From Anisus vortex (Eukaryota > Mollusca > Gastropoda > Planorbidae), in NCBI GenBank assembly GCA_949126835.1, contig OX421508.1, forward strand, positions 17,546,098 to 17,610,097: DNA of 64,000 nt, written 5' to 3'. The position numbers were made by a program, and so were the translations under genes. Shown piece after piece: positions 59,772 to 64,000 of the stretch (its first letter is position 1; each line of letters opens with the position of its first letter). The notes under the pieces are model-generated. The model had not been told where the DNA came from, did no database searches, and saw only the letters and a program-made list of their open reading frames with translations.

Positions 59772-60807
59772 TTGGCCATGGATTGCTGTTGGTTCAATGG
59801 CCATGGGTTGCTGTTGGTTCAATGGCCATGGATTGCTGTTGGTTCAATGGCCATGGATTGCTGTTGGTTCAATTGGCCATGGGTTGCTGTTGGTTCAATT
59901 GGCCATGGGTTGCTGTTGGTTCAATGGCCATGGATTGCTGTTGGTTCAATTGGCCATGGGTTGCTGTTGGTTCAATGGCCATGGGTTGCTGTTGGTTCAA
60001 TGGCCATGGATGATTGCTGTTGGTTCAATGGCCATGGATTGCTGTTGATTCAATGGCCATGGGTTGCTGTTGGCTCAATGGCCATGGATTGCTGTTGGTT
60101 CAATTGGCCATGGGTTGCTGTTGGTTCAATTGGCCATGGGTTGCTGTTGGTTCAATTGGCCATGGGTTGCTGTTGGTTCAATTGGCCATGGGTTGCTGTT
60201 GGTTCAATGGCCATGGATTGCTGTTGGTTCAATGGCCATGGATTGCTGTTGGTTCAATGGCCATGGGTTGCTGTTGGTTCAATGGCCATGGATTGCTGTT
60301 GGTTCAATGGCCATGGATTGCTGTTGGTTCAATGGCCATGGATTGCTGTTGGTTCAATGGCCATGGATTGCTGTTGGTTCAATGGCCATGGGTTGCTGTT
60401 GGTTCAATGGCCATGGATTGCTGTTGGTTCAATGGCCATGGGTTGCTGTTGGTTCAATGGCCTTGGATTGCTGTTGGTTCAATGGCCATGGGTTGCTGTT
60501 GGTTCAATGGTTATGGGTTGCTGTTGGTTCAATGGCCATGGGTTGCTGTTGGTTCAATGGCCACGGGTTGCTGTTGGTTCAATTGGCCCTGGGTTGCTGT
60601 TGGTTCAATGGCCATGGGTTGCTGTTGGTTCAATGGCCATGGGTTGCTGTTGGTTCAATTGGCCATGGGTTGCTGTTGGTTCAATGGCCATGGGTTGCTG
60701 TTGGTTCAATGGCCATGGGTTGCTGTTGGTTCAATGGCCATGGGTTGCTGTTGGTTCAATGGCCATGGGTTGCTGTTGGTTCAATGGCCATGGGTTGATG
60801 TTGGTTA
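59772..60807. repeat. 1.04-kb array, 25-bp unit, about 41 copies
   Basis: Units contain TGGCCATGGATTGCTGTT and GGTTCAA; some have an extra T (CAATTGGCC). The 25-bp period passes through all three frames with no stop in this direction, so three overlapping long open frames appear, the longest 357 codons, as W/C/G/H-rich 25-residue repeats. I treat these as by-products of the repeat. Each unit holds CCATGG, and some hold an ATTGG (CCAAT-type) motif. Confidence 0.95.
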
Positions 60808-60841
60808 GGGTTGTCCCCATGGAGCTAACATATTACAAAAT

Positions 60842-60942
60842 GTAAATTGTCTTTTTTTAAAATTTCCTTAAAATGCGTTGCGGGACACATAATAGGCATT
60901 GGCGGGCTACGGTCTTGGCGGATCGCACGGTTGAGACCCCTG
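60842..60942. mobile_element. Possible hAT transposon end
   Basis: The right end on the other strand reads CAGGGGTCTCAACCGTGCGA, close to the CAGGGGTCNNNAACC ends of hAT elements. The matching left end is not found; it would fall in or beyond the 25-bp array. Confidence 0.35.
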
Positions 60943-61383
60943 GTCAATAGCCTCTAAAGAAAACTCTTTAAATTGTATTCTCGTACTGAAGTTTAAATTG
61001 AATCATTGGCCTTATGGTGCAAATAACTTGACAACTATCTAAATTGCTAGTTTTCGTCGAAGCCTTACATTTTTGTTACTAAAAACAAGCCATTAAAAAG
61101 ATTTTCCTAACGAAAGAAAAAAAAACTTCCAAAAAAGTGCTTGAACTTAACCCTTTTATGTTCCCGGGGTCATCTGTATAATTATTTCTATACTTAAGAA
61201 CTTAAAGTTTGGTTGTCGTTGTTTGAACTTTACTTGAAGTGATTGGCACTGGGCAAGTTATTTCCAGGAATTGCAATGTTTATTTCAACAAACTGGGCGC
61301 CTTGGTCTAGCCGCAAGTTTTTTTTTAAAGTTTCAATTGCAAAATCTTGTAGAATATATCATTGAGTTATGCTAGCTCCGACC
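60943..61383. other. Intergenic stretch: nothing recognised
   Basis: AT-rich single-copy-looking sequence without gene or element I can identify. Confidence 0.45.
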
Positions 61384-61543
61384 TTCACGTAGAATAAATG
61401 GAAGGAGTGGATCCACATCATACACACGTAGAATAAATGGAAGGAGTGGATCCACATCATACACACGTAGAATAAATGGAAGGAGTGGATCCACATCATA
61501 CACACGTAGAATAAATGGAAGGAGTGGATCCACATCATACACA
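61384..61543. repeat. 39-bp tandem repeat, 4 copies
   Basis: Identical units contain CACGTAGAATAAATGGAAGG and AGTGGATCCACATCATACA. Each has GTGGATCCAC, a perfect 10-bp palindrome. Confidence 0.95.
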
Positions 61544-61639
61544 GTCAATATTTATGCAGTAGTCGATGAAAGTCATGAAAATTGCTTTATTAGATATAAA
61601 GAAAAAATGAGGATATTGCTAAGGGCCGCCTTAGGCCCT

Positions 61640-61990
61640 ATACTGTAATTTATCTTATCATGTAACTCATCTTATCTTCGAGAGCTTATATCAAGGCATG
61701 AGCCATCTAGGGAACTGCACTCGTCAATACAGTAACTCCTCAAAACTTCTAGTTTGGATGGACACAGAAAGAAGTATCTGGGAGTGCGCTCATTGGAGTC
61801 AGTGGCGCCTTCTCTATGGAACAGTTTATCCCAGACACTAAGAGAATCTGGGACAAGAGAATCTTTTAAAAAGAACTAGACCTTTCTCTATGGCTAATAC
61901 ATCTGGCACTGCAAATCACACCAAGAGCGCACTGAGCATTCTAATTTAATAGCCTGGATAGAAGCGCTATAAGAAATGCCCATTCTTATC
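61640..61990 (+). mobile_element. Decayed LINE reverse-transcriptase tail
   Basis: Broken plus-strand frames resemble the end of a CR1-like reverse transcriptase: SVAPSLWNSLS-like (frame-shifted at 61,800-61,835), ESFKKN and LDLSL. A 3' end with AGCGCTATAAGAAATGCCCA and CTTATCTTAT follows. A 5'-truncated, inactive copy. Confidence 0.55.
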
Positions 61991-62382
61991 TTATATTGTT
62001 AATTATCTTATCCTGTAAATTACACACGATTCTACCACGTAAAGAAAAATATAGATTCCTTCCTACGCTTGACAGTTATTTTGAGTTTAAAATGAGTTTA
62101 TGAATGTTGGTTTTTCTTGTCCAGCTTGGGAAACCATTTGACGATCTATATGCATTCAACTATGTCATTTTATAGCAGCGTAAAAAAAAAATAAAGAAAC
62201 ATCTGAGCTGCTACAGACTTGGCCACTAAAATATAAACCTCATAGTCGGACAGTGGACAGGGATATAATATCACCCCCAACCTAATTCCCATTCCCTCTA
62301 AAAATAATTTATGAAAACGACATTTGTGGGGATTTATTAATTTCATCTTATGTATTTCATTGGTTGTTCCCCCCTGATAGGA
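61991..62382. other. Intergenic stretch: nothing recognised
   Basis: AT-rich; no gene, array or element recognised. Confidence 0.45.
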
Positions 62383-62774
62383 AGTAGCCATAGATATCTG
62401 GGACATAGCCGGCAAGTAGCAATAGATATCTGGGACATAGCCGGCAAGTAGCAATAGATATCTGGGACATAGCCGGCAAGTAGCAATATATATCTGGGAC
62501 ATAGCCGGCAAGTAGCAATAGATATCTGGGACATAGCCGGCAAGTAGCAATATATATCTGGGACATAGCCGGCAAGTAGCAATAGATATCTGGGGCATAG
62601 CCGGCAAGTAGCAATATATTATATCTGGGACATAGCCGGCAAGTAGCAATAGATATCTGGGACATAGCCGGCAAGTAGCAATAGATATCTGGGACATAGC
62701 CGGCAAGTAGCAATAGATATCTGGGACATAGCCGGCAAGTAGCAATAGATATCTGGGACATAGCCGGCAAGTAG
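62383..62774. repeat. 32-bp minisatellite, 12 copies
   Basis: Units contain AGATATCTGGGACATAGCCG and GCAAGTAGCAAT. Each holds two palindromes, GATATC (or ATATAT) and GCCGGC. The minus strand stays open across the array, giving a repeat-derived 221-codon frame that I do not consider a gene. Confidence 0.95.
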
Positions 62775-63278
62775 TGTTTTGATTTGTGGATTTACGAAAG
62801 GCGATCAAGTTCACAGAGTTATAAATGAGAAACAAGGAACCATATTCTCACGAAGACCTAATCTTCTCTCTTTTAAGACAATCTAGCAGTTCTGGCACTG
62901 ACACTCCGAGAGGAAAATTTAACTGATTAGTTTAGAAGTTGAAGATAATATTAATGTAATAAACTATATTAACAAAGAACTTTGCATAAACACGTTACTT
63001 TACTGCATATTATATTGTCCAATAAAGTCTGAATCGTGCTACAAATAAGCTTTTTAGTAAAATGATCGATTAAATAAATGCATTCAATGGTGGTAGAAGT
63101 TTGAGTGCTGCTATTCTTTTTTTCGTGATTTATATTTCTGTTCAAGAAGAGGCAACCTCGGAAGTCTGTTTATGTAGATAAACAAATCCTATCGTTACAT
63201 GGAATATTCTTGTGTAAGCACCATCAGGCAATGTTTGACTGTCCCAGTGCTACAAGACATTAACGTCGTTATGTTTTT
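62775..63278. other. Intergenic stretch: nothing recognised
   Basis: AT-rich sequence with no gene, array or mobile element recognised. Confidence 0.45.
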
Positions 63279-63620
63279 AAATAGACTTAAAGTTTTATAC
63301 ATGTATTCATTTGTAGCTACCAGAGGAGGGGGGGGGGGTAATAGAATAAATAGACTTAAAGTTTTATACATGTATTCATGTGTAGCTACCGGAGGATAAA
63401 TAGACTTAAAGTTTTATACATGTATTCATTTGTAGCTACCGGAGGATAAATAGACTTAAAGTTTTATACATGTATTCATTTGTAGCTACCGGAGGATAAA
63501 TAGACTTAAAGTTTTATACATGTATTCATTTGTAGCTACCGGAGGATATATAGACTTAAAGTTTTATACATGTATTCATGTGTAGCTACCGGAGGAGGAC
63601 GGGGGGTAATAGAATAAATA
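63279..63620. repeat. 50-bp tandem repeat, 6 copies
   Basis: Units contain AATAGACTTAAAGTTTTATA and CATGTATTCATTTGTAGCTA. The first and last units both run into a G-rich tract followed by GGTAATAGAATAAATA, so the array ends are copies of one another. Confidence 0.92.
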
Positions 63621-63944
63621 TGTTGGTCCCTCACAGCCCAGCAAGTAAGCTCATTTGTGGGTGTGTACCTTAGATATGCTCACATACCTTCCCCAGAAAA
63701 TTCCAAGAAAATTCTGAGTATGCATGTGATCGTATTGTTTATGTGACATCTTCTACTCAAAATGACAACATGTAGGTAACGTGGACATTCATCCCATTCC
63801 TGCTGTAGTCTTGTTGAGTGTCCGAAAAAAAAAGGAAAGAGGCTGGATTGCAAACTACCCTCCCACCCACACATGTGTTTTTATAAACCTAAATCTATGT
63901 TTTACAACTTAAACACACACATTTCCCTATTTTCATGCTGTTGA
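63621..63944. other. Intergenic stretch: nothing recognised
   Basis: Single-copy-looking sequence. A 64-codon minus-strand frame shows no homology I know. Confidence 0.45.
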
Positions 63945-63949
63945 ATGAA

Positions 63950-64000
63950 ATGTCTATGGACGACTTACTCGCAATGTCTGTGGACGACTTACTCGCAATG
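63950..64000. repeat. 25-bp tandem repeat running off the window edge
   Basis: Two copies of a unit with TGGACGACTTACTCGCAATG, differing at one base. The array may continue beyond the edge. Confidence 0.85.

Noticed and set aside
59738..60845. Long open frames, up to 357 codons, the longest in the window
   Set aside because: They lie wholly in a 25-bp tandem array, and all three frames give the same cyclic peptide. No conserved domain.
62170..62835. 221-codon minus-strand open frame
   Set aside because: Made of the 32-bp array; the parallel frames give the same cyclic peptide.

Overview
The window is nuclear DNA of an animal. It is AT-rich (my estimate is about two thirds A+T), intron-rich and full of tandem repeats. 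The only conserved gene I can recognise is a motile-cilium gene, so the organism has motile cilia or flagella. The tRNA-derived SINEs, CR1/L2-like LINE tails, small inverted-repeat transposons and very abundant minisatellites would fit a protostome, perhaps a gastropod mollusc, but that is inference and weak.

Region 1 (1 to about 25.05 kb, minus strand). This holds the 5' part of a gene for an axonemal dynein heavy chain of the DNAH2 class (I1/f inner-arm beta heavy chain). I reconstructed 28 coding exons. All joins keep the reading frame, and together they give 4,242 nt or 1,414 codons: a charged N-terminus, the DHC_N1 tail and the start of the DHC_N2 linker. The motor (AAA ring, stalk) lies beyond the left edge. 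A non-coding first exon at about 24,990-25,050 is plausible. It would put an 887-bp Mutator-like inverted-repeat element, with a 10-bp target duplication, inside the 5'-UTR intron. Several introns carry minisatellites. Two of these copy splice junctions of the gene itself: the exon 10 donor (9 copies) and the exon 19 acceptor (15 copies).

Region 2 (25 to 64 kb). I found no recognisable conserved coding gene. It is a patchwork of minisatellites with units from 12 to 79 bp, the largest 3.4, 3.0, 2.0 and 2.0 kb. Between them lie SINE copies, LINE fragments (22.7-23.3 kb inside DNAH2 intron 1, 25.7-26.05, 54.9-55.1, 57.3-57.5 and 61.6-62.0 kb), small transposons (26.05, 40.26 and 60.9 kb) and a few GC/CpG-rich, promoter-like patches (35.9-36.65, 37.8-38.05, 39.85-40.05 and 50.26-50.6 kb). 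Five perfect TGACGTCA sites lie between 36.5 and 49.9 kb. By my estimate tandem repeats make up about a third of the window. Nearly all long open frames in this region come from repeats whose unit length happens to keep frames open.

The most unusual signals are four. Minisatellites at exon-intron borders multiply real splice sites. The palindrome TAGGCCTA occurs 14 times right of 24 kb and never left of it. One copy sits as an exact 6-nt gain in a single unit of a 30-unit array, which looks like a TA-flanked micro-insertion or transposon footprint. Large arrays contain kilobase-scale internal duplications.
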